The translations under genes and the position numbers were made by a program. From the NCBI GenBank assembly GCA_009909085.1, contig JAAANX010000157.1:1-38201 (forward strand): a stretch of 38,201 nt of DNA. Reading direction: 5' to 3'. The notes below the pieces were generated by a model, which worked only from the letters and a program-made list of their open reading frames with translations, was not told where the DNA came from and did not search any database. Each line of letters starts with the position of its first letter. Within the stretch, counting starts at the first letter, position 1. Source of the DNA: Cyanobacteria bacterium GSL.Bin1 (GTDB lineage: Bacteria; Cyanobacteriota; Cyanobacteriia; Cyanobacteriales; Rubidibacteraceae). Shown one piece after another: positions 1 through 8,887 of this stretch.

Positions 1-1124
1 TTAAGATTTGACTGTTTGAGATTGGCAGACTCTAGATTGACTCCAGCTAAGTTTGCGCCTTCCAAGTTGGCAGCAACATAGGATTTCTTGTAGCCATCTT
101 TAGTTATGAGTAAGTTTCGCACCGCCGGTTGATCTAATAGGGTTTTGCCGACTCTCACTTGGTCAAGCTGATCTGCACCTTGCCAGCAAGTCCGAATCAA
201 GCTTTTAGCACGTAGATCAGTATTTTTCAGTTGAGCTTGCGTGAAAGTGGCATCCGTTAAATCAGCTTTGTAAAACGAAGTGCCAACTAGCGTGGCAAAA
301 GCAACAGCAATCTTACAAACCCAGGCATCTCGCTCATTTCCTTTTATAGATCGCCAGGCAAGATAAGCACTCAGCACAGTAAGTGCGACTATGATGAAAA
401 CTGTTCCTGCAGCTACTACTGAAACTACTTGCTCTAGGATAATTGCATATGGAACGGCTACTGTTAGTGCTCCTACAACTATAATTATTGCTACTGCTAT
501 TGCAGACATTTTTCCTGCAACAGCAATTGCTCCTGCAACCGTAGTAGTGACTGCAAATGCGGTTCCTATTGCAAATAGAATTGTAACTATTATTACAAAT
601 GTAACCATAATTGTACCTGCTACTGCAAATGCCAGTCCTTTTGTGAGTGTTTCTGCAAATGTGATGGCTCCTGCAAATGTCGCTACAACTAGTGTTATGA
701 CTATTTCTATTCCCAAAGCAGCAACTAATCCTTGCCGAATAGTAAAGACAAGCACTACTCCCCAAATTAAGATAAAAATACTAGCAGCTATTATTTGTTC
801 AAGACTCGTTAAACTAACACCATCAAAGGTTCCGAAGTGCACTGCCGTTGATCCAGCAAAACCTGCTAGTATTCCAATCAATAATGAGATAGCTATAATA
901 ACTGCAGTTAATATTATTACCCAGCGTTTTGGTAACCCGGCTTTTGCCTGACTAAAGTTTGTTCCTTTTAGCGTCGCTTTCCGAAAATTTGTCCCCCGAA
1001 TATCTGCTTCGCTAAAATCTGCCCCCGATAAATCTGCTCCCTTGAAGGATTCTCCTTGCAGATTGACCCGTTGGAAGTTACGTTCGCCATTGCTGTAGCG
1101 TTGCAGTACTTCTTTGGCTTTCAT
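1..1124 (-). CDS. Pentapeptide-repeat protein with a large hydrophobic central domain (partial, 3' end outside window)
   Basis: Reading the minus strand from the ATG at 1124 gives one uninterrupted frame of 374 codons that runs off the window without a stop. Residues about 15–60 are pentapeptide repeats (A-D/N-L/F-x-x pattern, e.g. GADLSGADFSEADIRGTNF). Residues about 67–255 are a very hydrophobic stretch rich in A, V, I, T and G, compatible with several membrane helices. Repeats return after about residue 283 (KADLTDATF) and near the edge (ANLEGANLAGVNLESANL). Pentapeptide repeats form a right-handed beta-helix; the biochemical role of most cyanobacterial members is unknown. The central segment looks built from short internal duplications (AFAVAGT/AIAVAGK/AFAVTTT). 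Apparent open frames on the plus strand at 391–951 are composition shadows. Family assignment is firm; function is not known. Confidence 0.85.
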   Translation of the reverse strand, partial: MKAKEVLQRYSNGERNFQRVNLQGESFKGADLSGADFSEADIRGTNFRKATLKGTNFSQAKAGLPKRWVIILTAVIIAISLLIGILAGFAGSTAVHFGTFDGVSLTSLEQIIAASIFILIWGVVLVFTIRQGLVAALGIEIVITLVVATFAGAITFAETLTKGLAFAVAGTIMVTFVIIVTILFAIGTAFAVTTTVAGAIAVAGKMSAIAVAIIIVVGALTVAVPYAIILEQVVSVVAAGTVFIIVALTVLSAYLAWRSIKGNERDAWVCKIAVAFATLVGTSFYKADLTDATFTQAQLKNTDLRAKSLIRTCWQGADQLDQVRVGKTLLDQPAVRNLLITKDGYKKSYVAANLEGANLAGVNLESANLKQSNL

Positions 1125-1214
1125 TGCTCTAAAATCTTTAAAGGACCAAAGTGGCTCAAAATTCAATATATAGCCATAATATTACAAAGAAATAGAGTTA
1201 TACACTCAATTCAA

Positions 1215-1805
1215 ATGAGTCAAGAACAACACTCGTCTGCACAAGCGGTTTTAGATTTTTGGTTTGGTTCTCCCGAAGATGAAAATTATGGCAAGCCACG
1301 TCAGGAATGGTTCACGAAAGACCCTGACTTTGACGCAGCGGTCCGATCGCGCTTTCTCTCACTGTATCAACAGGCAGCTAAAGGAGAACTCAATGCCTGG
1401 AAAAATTCACCAGAAACCTGTTTAGCGTTGATTATTCTGCTCGATCAATTTCCCCGCAATTTATTTCGGGGGGATCCGAGGATGTTTCAAACGGATGAAC
1501 AAGCCTTAGTCTTAGCCAAATATGCCCTCAAACATGACTATGATCGACAACTGCTCAATGTCCAACGGTGGTTCATTTATCTCCCGTTTGAACACAGCGA
1601 AGATTTAGAAATGCAATACCGAGCGCTGAGTCTCTTTTCTCGCTTAAGAAATGACCCCGATAGTGCGACTGCGATTGATTATGCTGAGCGTCATCTCAAA
1701 GCGATTGAAAAGTTTGGACGCTTTCCCCATCGCAATGAAATTTTAGGGCGAGAAAGTACCCCGGAAGAAATTGCTTTTTTACAAAAACCCGGCTCATCTT
1801 TTTGA
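1215..1805 (+). CDS. DUF924 family protein
   Basis: A 196-residue protein beginning MSQEQHSS. It has the DUF924 hallmarks LDFWFG near the N-terminus, LDQFPRNLFRGDPRMFQTD in the middle and FIYLPFEHSEDLEMQ, and its length is normal for the family. These are soluble all-helical, TPR-like proteins of unknown biochemical role. The frame stays open upstream to 1056, but that part overlaps the divergent pentapeptide gene and lacks family similarity, so the ATG at 1215 is preferred. It lies 67 bases before ndhL on the same strand; whether they are cotranscribed is unclear. Confidence 0.85.
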   Translation: MSQEQHSSAQAVLDFWFGSPEDENYGKPRQEWFTKDPDFDAAVRSRFLSLYQQAAKGELNAWKNSPETCLALIILLDQFPRNLFRGDPRMFQTDEQALVLAKYALKHDYDRQLLNVQRWFIYLPFEHSEDLEMQYRALSLFSRLRNDPDSATAIDYAERHLKAIEKFGRFPHRNEILGRESTPEEIAFLQKPGSSF

Positions 1806-1872
1806 ACCTGACTAAAACTCGGTAAGTCGCACGGTAAGATAGGGGGATGTAAACCCTTATCCTGTAACGATT

Positions 1873-2085
1873 ATGTTCATTGCAGCGTTATATTTAGCCT
1901 TAGGTGGACTCTATTTACTAGTGATTCCCGGTATGACTTACTTCTATCTGCAGCAACGGTGGTATGTTGCAGGTTCTTGGGAGCGGACATTCATGTACTT
2001 CCTGGTGTTTTTCTTCTTTCCGGGGTTACTGTTATTAAGTCCATTTCTCAATTTTCGTCCCAAACGTCGAGAAGTTAAAAGTTAA
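1873..2085 (+). CDS. ndhL: NAD(P)H-quinone oxidoreductase subunit L
   Basis: A 70-residue protein with two hydrophobic helices (about residues 2–26 and 40–60). The segment [20 protein letters not shown] and the basic tail [10 protein letters not shown] are typical of NdhL. NdhL is a small membrane subunit specific to the NDH-1 complex of cyanobacteria and chloroplasts, in the thylakoid membrane, and takes part in respiratory and cyclic electron flow and CO2 uptake. The downstream order DUF3007 then trpA is the usual cyanobacterial neighbourhood and supports the call. Confidence 0.93.
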   Translation: MFIAALYLALGGLYLLVIPGMTYFYLQQRWYVAGSWERTFMYFLVFFFFPGLLLLSPFLNFRPKRREVKS

Positions 2086-2091
2086 GCAATT

Positions 2092-2107
2092 CCCCCAGCT
2101 ATGGGGG
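2092..2107 (+). promoter_or_regulatory. Intercistronic hairpin between ndhL and the DUF3007 gene
   Basis: A perfect 6-bp stem (CCCCCA/TGGGGG) with a four-base loop GCTA lies in the 38-base gap. The ribosome binding site GAGGAG follows at once, before the ATG at 2124. No T-run follows, so it is more likely an mRNA processing or stability element, or a translation modulator, than a terminator. Role inferred. Confidence 0.5.
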
Positions 2108-2123
2108 CGAGGAGTTACATCTT

Positions 2124-2471
2124 ATGCGACGAGTAGACGCGATCGCGATTACCTTTGGGGTGTTCATCGCCGGTGGAGTCGCCTATTTGCTACTGCGAGT
2201 TTTTGGCTTAAGTTCGCAAAATGCCGGGGTCTGGAGTCAAGCTTTGCTGGTAGCTGGTTTAATCGGTTGGGTCAGTACCTATCTCTTTCGGGTGTTTACC
2301 CAAGATATGACCTATAATAAACAACTCCAAGACTATGAAGAAGCAGTGCTGCAAAAACGCTTAGAGGAAATGACCCCAGAAGAGTTGGCGCAACTGCAAA
2401 AAGAAGTGGAAGAAGAGAAAGCCGCTGAATCTTCCACGACTCAACAATCAGAAAATAAGAACGAACAATGA
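2124..2471 (+). CDS. DUF3007 family membrane protein
   Basis: A 115-residue protein with two hydrophobic helices (about residues 7–27 and 38–58) and a charged C-terminal half rich in Glu, Lys and Gln ([28 protein letters not shown]) that should form a helix or coiled coil. It matches the DUF3007 proteins conserved in cyanobacteria and plastids, often beside ndhL; a link to NDH-1 is an inference from that context. GAGGAG precedes the ATG. Its stop overlaps the trpA start by four bases (ATGA at 2468), which suggests translational coupling. Confidence 0.85.
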   Translation: MRRVDAIAITFGVFIAGGVAYLLLRVFGLSSQNAGVWSQALLVAGLIGWVSTYLFRVFTQDMTYNKQLQDYEEAVLQKRLEEMTPEELAQLQKEVEEEKAAESSTTQQSENKNEQ

Positions 2472-3262
2472 ACACGGTTTCCCAATGTTTCGAGAATCTC
2501 CGCCAAGCCGGAAAATGCGCCTTAATTCCGTTTCTCACCGCCGGCGATCCGGATTTAGACACAACCATCAAAGCTTTAGAAATTCTGGATCGCGCAGGGG
2601 CAGATTTAATTGAGTTAGGGGTTCCTTATTCTGATCCGCTTGCGGATGGACCGGTGATTCAAGCTGCTGCTACTCGTGCCCTGAGACGAGGGGTGAAATT
2701 GGGAAATGTCTTGGACGTGGTGGAAACGGTGCGAGACAAGTTACAAGCGCCAATTGTCTTGTTTTCTTACTACAACCCGATTTACCATCAAGGAATTGAT
2801 CGGTTTTTAAGTCGGATCGCGCAAGCAGGGGTGAAAGGATTAGTAATTCCCGATATTCCTTTAGAAGAAGCAGAAACTGTTCTGAAGCCGGCTCAAGCCT
2901 ATGGTATTGAAGTAACCTTGTTAGTGGCACCGACTTCTCCAAAAGCGCGAATCAGCGCGATCGCGCAACAATCTCAGGGATTTATTTATTTAGTCAGTGT
3001 CACTGGTGTCACGGGAACCCGCACGGAAGTGGGAGCGAGAGTTAAAGAATTATTACCCTTATTACGCAGTGTCACTGATAAACCGGTTTGCGTTGGCTTT
3101 GGGGTTTCCCAACCCGAACATGCCAAACAAATTCGGGAATGGGGGGCGGATGGTGTAATTGCTGGTAGTGCCTTTGTCCGTCGTTTAGCGGAAGCAGTAT
3201 CTCCAGAAGCAGGATTAGCAGAGTTAGAAACCTTTTGTCGTAGCCTCAAAGCAGCGATTTAG
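2468..3262 (+). CDS. trpA: Tryptophan synthase alpha subunit
   Basis: A 264-residue protein of normal length. It splits indole-3-glycerol phosphate into indole and glyceraldehyde 3-phosphate, and the indole is channelled to the beta subunit (TrpB, not in this window). Visible motifs are [23 protein letters not shown] with catalytic Glu49 and Asp60 at the same positions as in E. coli, GLVIPDIP, the mobile loop VTGVTGTR and the phosphate-binding GFGVS and IAGSAFV segments. The start overlaps the end of the DUF3007 gene by four bases. Tryptophan genes are commonly scattered in cyanobacteria, so isolation from trpB is expected. Confidence 0.97.
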   Translation: MNTVSQCFENLRQAGKCALIPFLTAGDPDLDTTIKALEILDRAGADLIELGVPYSDPLADGPVIQAAATRALRRGVKLGNVLDVVETVRDKLQAPIVLFSYYNPIYHQGIDRFLSRIAQAGVKGLVIPDIPLEEAETVLKPAQAYGIEVTLLVAPTSPKARISAIAQQSQGFIYLVSVTGVTGTRTEVGARVKELLPLLRSVTDKPVCVGFGVSQPEHAKQIREWGADGVIAGSAFVRRLAEAVSPEAGLAELETFCRSLKAAI

Positions 3263-3389
3263 TTTAGTCGTTGCATAGATGAAGGGAGAGGAAGAAGTGA
3301 ATTGCTTAATTGCGACCCATCACAATATTAATGAAGGCGCTAGCATTAATATAAACCATCAGAAATCACTAGGGTTTTTAAGAATCTAG

Positions 3390-4829
3390 TTATTTTTTCT
3401 GACGAATCTGTTCTAATAAGGCATAAAAGGGATCCCATTCATTATCTAAACTAATCGGTTCCCAAACCGATTCAATCACAGGGCGTAACAAAGCCGTTTG
3501 TGGATTCTTAGCTTGCAGACGTAACCCTACTTGTTGCAGTTCATCATCATCGCATTGCTTTAATAATCGCTGATAAATCGTTTGCCAGTTTTCCCAGAGA
3601 GTTGACTGTTCCTGTAATTGTTGAATGAACGCTGCATTTTCTAGAATCAGGTCTGGGTATTCTCGCCACTGCGGACTAAACCAATTCCCGAGTTCAGCAA
3701 AAAAGCGATGATAAGGCACTTGGGAATCCCGCAATAAATTGACAGTTGTTTCTACCAAAGTTTGGGCATCGGTTGGGGAGAGAGCAACAAAGCCTAACTT
3801 TTCTGCCATTAATTGACGATAAGTGGCTTCATAATGGCTTTCAAAATTAGCTAAACCGAGATCTAAATCCTTTTGTGCCATGACTAGACTTAGGGGACGC
3901 TGTAACCGTTCTAAATTCCAGCGACAGATTCGCGCTTGATTCCCATAACAATAAAGACCCGAATAATCGAAATAAGCAGCGGTAAAAGCGGGATTATAGG
4001 TAGGAATAAAAGCGTAAGGACCATAATCAAAGCTTTCTCCAGTAATCGACATATTATCAGTATTGAGGACGCCATGACAGAAGCCCGCCACCATCCATTG
4101 CGCCACCAACTCTGCAACTCGCTGCACTAACTCCGCATAAAATTCCGCATAGGAATCAGCAGAGGTTTTTAAGTGGGAATAATATTGTTCAATGACGTGA
4201 TTCAGCAATCGCTGAATTAAATCCGGACGCTGTAAGTAGTTTAAGCGCTCAAAGGTGCCGAAGCGAATATGGGAATGACTCATGCGGATCATCACCGAAG
4301 CACGAGTCGGAGAGGGTTCATCATTGCGCCACAGTAACTCGCCGGTTTCAATCAGACTTAAACAACGAGAGGTGCGCACTCCCAATTGATGCAACGCTTC
4401 AGCCGCTAACACTTCTCGCACGCCTCCCTTTAAAGTCAGTCGTCCATCGGCATTGCGAGAATAAGGGGTTTGCCCCGATCCTTTCGTACCAAAATCATAA
4501 AGTCGTTCATCTTGTCCACGAATTTGTCCATAAATAAAACCCCGTCCATCACCTAGAAAGGGATTATAATTGCCAAATTGATAGCCATGATAGCGTAGGG
4601 CGAGAAACGGGCGGACACTTTGGAATTGTCCAAAGGCTTCAATGAAATGCTCATCATTGACTTGCGCCGGATCTAAATTTAGAAGCGGAAGCAAATCATC
4701 ATTGCGAAAGCGGAGAAAATGTTGCGGAAATTCTGCTGCAGCAACACGATCATAATAGTCTTCACCGAGAGTTTCTAGTGCTGTTTCGTAGGCTAAGTTG
4801 AGGAAAGGGTTATGAGTCGCCACGTTCAT
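3390..4829 (-). CDS. selO: Protein adenylyltransferase SelO (YdiU/UPF0061 family)
   Basis: A 479-residue pseudokinase-fold protein of normal length. SelO enzymes transfer AMP from ATP to Ser, Thr or Tyr side chains and are linked to redox stress responses. Visible motifs include [60 protein letters not shown] and HGVLNTDNM followed by DYGPYAF. Asp258, Asn259 and Asp268 occupy the expected catalytic and metal positions, with the usual ten-residue spacing between the two Asp. The C-terminus ends QIRQKK without the Cys/Sec-containing tail seen in many homologues. It is convergent with trpA, and the ABC ATPase gene lies ten bases upstream on the same strand. Confidence 0.92.
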   Translation of the reverse strand: MNVATHNPFLNLAYETALETLGEDYYDRVAAAEFPQHFLRFRNDDLLPLLNLDPAQVNDEHFIEAFGQFQSVRPFLALRYHGYQFGNYNPFLGDGRGFIYGQIRGQDERLYDFGTKGSGQTPYSRNADGRLTLKGGVREVLAAEALHQLGVRTSRCLSLIETGELLWRNDEPSPTRASVMIRMSHSHIRFGTFERLNYLQRPDLIQRLLNHVIEQYYSHLKTSADSYAEFYAELVQRVAELVAQWMVAGFCHGVLNTDNMSITGESFDYGPYAFIPTYNPAFTAAYFDYSGLYCYGNQARICRWNLERLQRPLSLVMAQKDLDLGLANFESHYEATYRQLMAEKLGFVALSPTDAQTLVETTVNLLRDSQVPYHRFFAELGNWFSPQWREYPDLILENAAFIQQLQEQSTLWENWQTIYQRLLKQCDDDELQQVGLRLQAKNPQTALLRPVIESVWEPISLDNEWDPFYALLEQIRQKK

Positions 4830-4838
4830 TTTTCTTTT

Positions 4839-5555
4839 TCAGGATACCGCAACTTCTAACATTTCTTCTGGGGTGAGATGAGAATAAATTACTTCGCCAT
4901 CGCGAAACCAGACAATTCGCTTGCTTTGACGAGCAACATCGACTTCGTGGGTAACCATCACCACAGTAATTCCGCTATCGTGAAGTTCTTGGAAAATGTC
5001 TAACACTTCTTTCACGGTGCGGGAGTCTAAAGCACCTGTGGGTTCATCTGCAAGCAATAAACGGGGATTATTAACGATCGCGCGAGCAATAGCAACCCGT
5101 TGTTGTTGTCCCCCTGAAAGTTGATTGGGTTTATTCTGTAAACGACTCCCCAGCCCCACTTTTTCTAACGCTGCAACCGCTCGGTCTTTACGATCTTGGG
5201 GGGAAACCCCAGCATAAATCATCGGTAAAATCACATTATCTGCTGCGGTGAGGTGAGGGAGCAAGTGAAACTGTTGAAACACAAACCCAATTTTCCGGTT
5301 CCGAATCTCGGCTAAGGTGGCATTGGGCAACTGGGACACATTTTGGTTATCGAGGTAATAGCGTCCACTCGTCGGACGATCTAAACAGCCAATCACATTC
5401 ATCGCTGTTGATTTACCGGAACCTGACGCGCCCATGATGGCACAATACTCTCCCTCTTCAATCGTGAGATTGATATGATTGAGAGCATGAACAGCCGTGT
5501 TGGCAGTGCCATAGACTTTAGAAATATCTTCGAGGCGAATCAGCGTTGAATTCAT
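4839..5555 (-). CDS. ABC transporter ATP-binding protein, MacB/LolD type
   Basis: A 238-residue nucleotide-binding subunit starting [17 protein letters not shown]. It has Walker [10 protein letters not shown], the Q-loop (VFQQFHLL), signature LSGGQQQR, Walker [13 protein letters not shown] and the H-loop VTHE. The short D-loop region and the ADEPTGALD wording place it with MacB/LolD-like ATPases, which partner FtsX-fold permeases in mechanotransmission or export. The frame stays open upstream to 5642, but the ATG at 5555 gives the usual family N-terminus. No permease gene is adjacent, so the membrane partner must be elsewhere. A strong palindrome lies upstream at 5729–5744. Confidence 0.88.
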   Translation of the reverse strand: MNSTLIRLEDISKVYGTANTAVHALNHINLTIEEGEYCAIMGASGSGKSTAMNVIGCLDRPTSGRYYLDNQNVSQLPNATLAEIRNRKIGFVFQQFHLLPHLTAADNVILPMIYAGVSPQDRKDRAVAALEKVGLGSRLQNKPNQLSGGQQQRVAIARAIVNNPRLLLADEPTGALDSRTVKEVLDIFQELHDSGITVVMVTHEVDVARQSKRIVWFRDGEVIYSHLTPEEMLEVAVS

Positions 5556-5728
5556 AAGTGGTGATCGGTCATTTGGGGGTTTGGCGAGACTTCGATGTGA
5601 GCTCAGTCGAACGCTCACCTGAGCTGCAGTCAGCACAGGCAAGGGGCTGTGTGCCGCTGACTTAAATCTTAACTACAATTGCTCAGAACTATATCGATCA
5701 TAGGAAAGACTTTGATTGGTCTTGTTAG

Positions 5729-5744
5729 TATGAATCGATTCATA
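5729..5744. promoter_or_regulatory. Perfect 16-bp palindrome, possible operator
   Basis: TATGAATCGATTCATA is a perfect inverted repeat in the 315-base divergent region between the ABC ATPase gene (start 5555) and the acidic-protein gene (start 5871). Perfect palindromes of this length between divergent genes are often regulator binding sites. No regulator gene is adjacent, so the binding protein is unknown. Confidence 0.4.
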
Positions 5745-5870
5745 ACTCTCACTTGAGACGGTATCGTGCTAATGGCAGATTCATGCTTCTGAGGGAAGTG
5801 ATTAACGGTTAGCTAACGATAGATTGACTATTGAAAGCAATTATCATATCAGGAGGTCGTTACCAGGCTT

Positions 5871-6218
5871 ATGATACGACAAAACGACTCCAATCTTCAG
5901 CAACCACTTTATCCAGAAGAAGTTCCCTCCGAACAATGGGAAGAGAACAAAAGAATTGTCGACAACGACCAGGATGTCGGCATCAACCCTGGCGATTATG
6001 CTGATGAATCGAAAACTGTAGGAGAAAAGGCTCGCCAAGTCGCCGTAAATACTGCTGATCTAACTGGTGAACACGTGGTTATTCCTACCTATTTTATTTT
6101 TGAAGATCAAGAGGATGGACACCAAGAAGCCTTGCATCATGTCAGAGATGCTGAGGAAATCTCCGATCTCATCCGCCAGATGCGCTTTGACGAGGAAGGG
6201 AACCGTCAGTGGTGGTAA
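5871..6218 (+). CDS. Small acidic protein of unknown function
   Basis: A 115-residue, strongly acidic, soluble protein with no membrane segment or signal peptide. A low-complexity acidic N-terminal half (EVPSEQWEENKRIVDNDQDVGINPGDYADE) is followed by a more structured segment (GEHVVIPTYFIFEDQEDGHQEAL) and an EEISDLIRQMRFDEEGNRQWW end. I do not recognise the family. A consensus AGGAGG lies at 5851–5856, 14 bases before the ATG, which is longer than ideal spacing. It stands alone between divergent and downstream same-strand genes, with its own leader. A real gene is likely from the Shine-Dalgarno and sensible composition; function unknown. Confidence 0.65.
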   Translation: MIRQNDSNLQQPLYPEEVPSEQWEENKRIVDNDQDVGINPGDYADESKTVGEKARQVAVNTADLTGEHVVIPTYFIFEDQEDGHQEALHHVRDAEEISDLIRQMRFDEEGNRQWW

Positions 6219-6437
6219 GGTTGATTGAACTTAATTCAGCAAGCCCTACTGAGATAGAACTGCTCTTTAAAATAGCATTCAACCCTTTTTCAACAGGAAA
6301 TTTTGCTTTAATGTAGTATCTTTCTAGTCAGGGCTTAGCAGCGCGATCGCGCATTGTTTTCCTTCTGACTATTGTAATTGAACCATCATGGGGACGAATT
6401 GACATCGGAGATTGCTGGGTCTACTTTAGGATAGCAA

Positions 6438-6449
6438 AAGGATATCCTT
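6438..6449. promoter_or_regulatory. 12-bp palindrome upstream of the hydrolase gene
   Basis: AAGGATATCCTT is a perfect inverted repeat ending 15 bases before the hydrolase start codon. It could be an operator or an mRNA feature at the ribosome-binding region. Short enough to be chance. Confidence 0.25.
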
Positions 6450-6464
6450 ACCTTTGGCCCCTTA

Positions 6465-7349
6465 ATGTTTAATTACAGTTTACCTTCTGCGGTGCAACTT
6501 CTTTCAGTCCCCTCTTCAATTGAGTTAGTACAAAAAATACAGTACAAAGCTGTCTTTACTTCGTTACAAACTGACCCTTTTTCAATTGCTTACACCAGTC
6601 AAGGAGAAGGTGATCCACCACTGGTTCTTCTTCACGGGTTTGATAGTTCCCAATTAGAATTTCGCTTTCTTTGTCCTGAACTGACTGCTGATCGGCAAAC
6701 TTGGACAATTGATCTGCCTGGATTGGGATTTAGCCTCCGTCCTACGAAAGTTTCTGTTAATCCCTTGACCATTAAAACAGCATTGTATGCTTTTTGGAAA
6801 AGTGCAATTTTTCGACCTATGGTGCTGATTGGGGCATCAATGGGCGGTGCAGTTGCTATTGACTTTACCTTAACTTATCCCGACATTGTGGAAAAACTGG
6901 TGCTCATTGATAGCACTGGCTATACGAATGCCCCAGCGTTTGTCCAATTTCTCGTTCCGCCCTTAGATCACCTCGGAGTTGCCTACTTGCGATGGCGAAA
7001 ATTATTAGCCATCCAACTCAGTCAGCTATCGGGGGCTGATGCCAGTTGGCTTGACTTATTGCATTGTGCCACCTTACATCAAGAAATGCCGGGATGGCAA
7101 GAAAGTCTGCTTGAATTTAACAAAAGTGGCGGATATAACTTTCTACCGGTTCGCATGGCAGATATCAATCAACAAACTTTGATTCTCTGGGGTGAACACG
7201 ATCAAGTTTTAGGGATAGAGGATGCTAGCAAGTTCGCCAAGTCAATCATCAATTCTCAATTGGTTTGGATCGCTAATTCAGGGCACGCTCCTCACATTGA
7301 ACAACCCCAGGTCACAGCGCAGCAGATTCTTTCCTTTAGCGCTGTTTAG
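6465..7349 (+). CDS. Alpha/beta-fold hydrolase
   Basis: A 294-residue protein of the alpha/beta hydrolase superfamily. The oxyanion-hole motif LLHGFDSS is near residue 56. The nucleophile elbow GASMGG carries Ser125, the acid is probably Asp246 in LWGEHDQVLG, and the catalytic His is His274 in SGHAPHIEQP, so the triad is complete and correctly ordered. Substrate cannot be inferred; related cyanobacterial proteins are annotated only as hydrolases or acyltransferases. The N-terminal 40 residues before the core lack a clear signal peptide. It is convergent with exbD, whose stop lies 38 bases downstream. Confidence 0.9.
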   Translation: MFNYSLPSAVQLLSVPSSIELVQKIQYKAVFTSLQTDPFSIAYTSQGEGDPPLVLLHGFDSSQLEFRFLCPELTADRQTWTIDLPGLGFSLRPTKVSVNPLTIKTALYAFWKSAIFRPMVLIGASMGGAVAIDFTLTYPDIVEKLVLIDSTGYTNAPAFVQFLVPPLDHLGVAYLRWRKLLAIQLSQLSGADASWLDLLHCATLHQEMPGWQESLLEFNKSGGYNFLPVRMADINQQTLILWGEHDQVLGIEDASKFAKSIINSQLVWIANSGHAPHIEQPQVTAQQILSFSAV

Positions 7350-7386
7350 CTAGCAGAGAAGGATTGGTAAAAGCAATCATTACCAA

Positions 7387-7794
7387 TTATTTAGAAGGAG
7401 AGGTTGTCGCGATCGCGAGTTTGACCCCTTCCACCTGTCGTAATTGATCCATAACGTTGACTACATCGCCATGAGAAACTGCTTTGTCTGCGTTGACAAT
7501 GACAATGGTTTCTTGACTGTTTTGACTAATTTTTTTTACTTCTGGGACTAAATTTTGGATAGAAACTTCTTCCTGATTGAGAGCAATTTTTCCATTGTCT
7601 TGAATAGTGACAGTTACTTCTGTTTTTGACTGTTGTTGGGCTGTAGTTGCTTGCGGTAAATCAACGGGTAAGCCCTCTGACCGCGTTAAAAATAACGTAG
7701 AAATAATAAAGAACGCCAAGATTGAAAAAATGACATCAATCATCGGCACAATATTAATTTCTAAATTCTTTTCCGGCTCATTAGGAATTTGCAT
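7387..7794 (-). CDS. exbD: Biopolymer transport protein ExbD/TolR family
   Basis: A 135-residue protein with a short cytoplasmic N-terminus, one membrane helix at about residues 15–37 (NIVPMIDVIFSILAFFIIST, with the conserved Asp of the proton path) and a periplasmic domain ending VKLAIATTSPSK. ExbD works with ExbB as a proton-driven stator that energises TonB- or Tol-type systems. The start overlaps the end of exbB by 14 bases, so the two are an operon. No TonB-like or receptor gene is nearby. Confidence 0.92.
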   Translation of the reverse strand: MQIPNEPEKNLEINIVPMIDVIFSILAFFIISTLFLTRSEGLPVDLPQATTAQQQSKTEVTVTIQDNGKIALNQEEVSIQNLVPEVKKISQNSQETIVIVNADKAVSHGDVVNVMDQLRQVEGVKLAIATTSPSK

Positions 7795-8431
7795 ATCTGG
7801 GCTTTCCTCCTCTTTCGTAATGACGACGATACAGTAATTCTAATTGACCGCCATATTCCTGAATTAAAGCTAACTGTCGCTGATAAAATCCTCGGAATAA
7901 GTTAGCAAATAAAAGGGTAAAAATTGCTACAACTAATCCCATTACGGTTGAAACCAGGGCTTCGCTAATCCCCCCTGTCACTGCTGTCGTACTTTCGCCC
8001 CCGATTTCGCCAATCTGCAAATTAGAAAAAGCCGTGATTAAACCTAAAATCGTTCCTAATAGTCCTAGTAGGGGTGCAATACTAATAATCGTGTCAAAAA
8101 CTGTAGAAGCCCGCTTTAAAGTGGGGATTTCGGCTTGAGCGGCACTTTCTAAGGCTAAGCGAAATTCCTCAGGGGTGGGTTTTTCTAATTCCAAAGCTTC
8201 CAGGAAAATCCGAGCAATGGGTAAGTCGCCATGATTGCGCAAACGTTGTAATGCTAAATTGGGCTCATCTTGATAAACGCGCAGAATATCTCGTACCAGT
8301 CGGGGTTGACGGCGGTTAATGCGTAGCCAAAAGACGATTCGCTCGATAATGAGGGCAAGAGAAAGAATGGAAAAGCCAAGTAAGGGATAGCTAACAACGC
8401 CTCCTGCCGTGAAAAAGTTATTAATATCCAT
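7781..8431 (-). CDS. exbB: MotA/TolQ/ExbB proton channel family protein
   Basis: A 216-residue protein starting MDINNFFTAGGVVSYPLL. Three membrane helices are visible: about residues 10–32, 95–120 (ISIAPLLGLLGTILGLITAF) and 145–170 (SEALVSTVMGLVVAIFTLLFANLF). They have the Pro/Gly/Thr pattern typical of ExbB/TolQ. It forms the pentameric channel around ExbD. The frame continues upstream to a TTG at 8479, but the ATG at 8431 yields the family's usual N-terminus. The downstream exbD gene overlaps by 14 bases. Confidence 0.92.
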   Translation of the reverse strand: MDINNFFTAGGVVSYPLLGFSILSLALIIERIVFWLRINRRQPRLVRDILRVYQDEPNLALQRLRNHGDLPIARIFLEALELEKPTPEEFRLALESAAQAEIPTLKRASTVFDTIISIAPLLGLLGTILGLITAFSNLQIGEIGGESTTAVTGGISEALVSTVMGLVVAIFTLLFANLFRGFYQRQLALIQEYGGQLELLYRRHYERGGKPRYANS

Positions 8432-8887
8432 GATGGTGGTTAAGGTGCTCTCTCCGATTAAGTTGCTAAGATTTTGCAATACCTAGGTGAGTATAGTAAG
8501 CAACTTTTAGATCAAAAAGCAAGCCCTCTCTTGAATTTGTTGGGACAATCCTGAAGCTGATTAATCAGGAGCTTTGGCAAATCAGCATTTCATTGAATCC
8601 GCTGTATCTATCCCCCTTGAAGTTGTGATTAGTTGGTTTAAGTTAGCTTATTAAATTAAAAATTTTATCAATAAATAGGATAAGGTTTCTCCGATCAGAG
8701 CCAGGGTCACTGTTTGTGATTTATATCATGTTAAAGTCTGACTCTGAGCAAAGAGTTAGTCCAGAATATCTTTTAAGAGTTTGTACACGGGTTGGAAGTT
8801 AGACCCAAACACAAAAAAACACATCATTTTTACTGATCAGAATGGAATCGGTCGTGTGAAATTGGTTGGCAGTAGAGACATCTATTG
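8432..8887. other. Gene-poor intergenic stretch
   Basis: No convincing gene was found in these 456 bases. The stretch holds the exbB leader and promoter region, a perfect 12-bp palindrome CTGATTAATCAG at 8557–8568 and an imperfect hairpin at about 8736–8763 (TGACTCT/AGAGTTA). The hairpin could end transcription of the zinc-ribbon gene on the minus strand. No second attC-like site was found here. Confidence 0.5.

Noticed and set aside
391-951. Open frame of 186 codons on the plus strand (and a 143-codon one at 334–765 minus in another frame)
   Set aside because: Low-complexity shadow of the pentapeptide-repeat gene, which runs through the whole region on the minus strand in one frame from 1124.
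8750-8815. Possible second attC-like site (GTTAGAC at 8808–8814, GTTAGT at 8755)
   Set aside because: No partner R box or paired L box at the right distance on either strand.
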